DNA from: Firmicutes bacterium UBA4916
GTDB taxonomy: Bacteria > Bacillota > Clostridia > Tissierellales > Tepidimicrobiaceae
Assembly (NCBI GenBank): GCA_002398845.1
Contig: DHBY01000030.1
Coordinates: 1-6,611, forward strand
Direction: 5' to 3'
DNA length: 6,611 bases
In this document: positions 6,308 through 6,611 of the stretch, piece by piece
Numbering within the stretch: the stretch's first letter is position 1
Layout of the letters: every line of letters starts with the position of its first letter
Program-made: the position numbers and the translations under genes
The notes under the pieces: model-generated
What the model was told of the DNA's origin: nothing
The model's database searches: none
Seen by the model: only the letters and a program-made list of their open reading frames with translations

Positions 6308-6611
6308 TCTTTAAAATTATGACTATAATAGTACTCTACATTTATAAAATCTTCATATATCTTTTTGCTTGCAGGGGATAATTCTTTAGTATATTGTCCA
6401 TTTTCCTTAAAATATACTTCATGGTTTACATCAAAGTGTTTCTTTACATCCATGATATACTGCATATATTCATTCCCTTCCCAGCCAAGATATTGGAAAA
6501 GCTCTGCCATTAGGAAATTTGGACTTATATCATTGCCTTGTCCTTCAAAGGATTTGTTAAACTTCATCTTTGCTGTATCGTTTCCCCATATAATATATGG
6601 AGTTTCGTAAT
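6286..6611 (-). CDS. LTA synthase/sulfatase-family protein, C-terminal part only
   Basis: The reading frame is open from the right edge of the window to TAG at 6286-6288, giving about 107 residues of the end of a larger protein. It begins YETPYIIWGND and continues through DISPNFLMAELFQYLGWEG to a lysine-rich end. TPxxIW followed by a DISP-x-FL segment is what I recall at the C-terminus of the sulfatase domain in lipoteichoic-acid-synthase-like membrane enzymes of Clostridia, which transfer glycerol-phosphate or related groups outside the cell. The catalytic Thr, the metal ligands and the membrane helices would lie beyond the window. The ATG at 6565-6567 is not taken as the start because the conserved TPYIIWGND motif lies upstream in the same frame. 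The gene converges with the TetR-type gene and looks unrelated to betaine use. Confidence 0.68.
   Translation of the reverse strand, partial: YETPYIIWGNDTAKMKFNKSFEGQGNDISPNFLMAELFQYLGWEGNEYMQYIMDVKKHFDVNHEVYFKENGQYTKELSPASKKIYEDFINVEYYYSHNFKENKAKAD

Noticed and set aside
6286..6567. Complete 93-residue gene starting at the ATG at 6565-6567
   Set aside because: The frame stays open to the window edge, with conserved TPYIIWGND upstream of that ATG and no good ribosome site, so it is the end of a longer gene.

Overview
The window is AT-rich and carries a betaine reductase substrate-binding component that uses selenocysteine. This points to an anaerobic, amino-acid- or betaine-fermenting Firmicute of the Clostridia/Tissierellia type. 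Strong AAGGAGG-type ribosome binding sites, short intergenic gaps and hairpin-plus-T-run terminators fit that reading. The species cannot be named from the sequence.

Layout, left to right. Bases 1-20 are a GC-rich scrap that may be the edge of a dispersed repeat. 21-1037 (-) is a YkvI-family multi-spanning membrane protein of unknown substrate, whose ribosome site is partly buried in a hairpin. 1112-1151 is a strong terminator. 1174-2667 (-) is a BCCT-family transporter with the full aromatic box that binds glycine betaine in BetP. 2686-2757 holds an inverted repeat and the terminator of the operon upstream. 2768-4084 (-) is grdH, read through an in-frame TGA as selenocysteine. 4097-5422 (-) is grdI. 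5423-5618 is a divergent control region with a promoter on each strand and a near-perfect 39-bp palindrome. 5619-6269 (+) is a TetR-type regulator. 6264-6307 is a terminator shared by convergent genes. 6286-6611 (-) is the C-terminal end of an LTA-synthase/sulfatase-like protein that runs off the right edge.

The central genes form a plausible betaine-use module. The BCCT carrier would import glycine betaine. GrdI and GrdH would form component B of betaine reductase, which activates betaine, releases trimethylamine and passes a carboxymethyl group to the selenoprotein GrdA. Component C (GrdC/GrdD) would then release acetyl phosphate for ATP synthesis. The TetR-type protein, read divergently from grdIH across a palindrome, is the obvious candidate regulator. 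GrdA, GrdC, GrdD, the thioredoxin pair and the selenocysteine machinery (SelA, SelB, SelC, SelD) are not in the window and must lie elsewhere if the pathway works.

The system is a known one. The points that deserve a second look are the selenocysteine codon with its candidate SECIS hairpin, the loss in GrdI of the Asn-Cys site that makes the pyruvoyl group in glycine reductase, the large palindrome, and the separately transcribed transporter that lacks an osmosensing tail.
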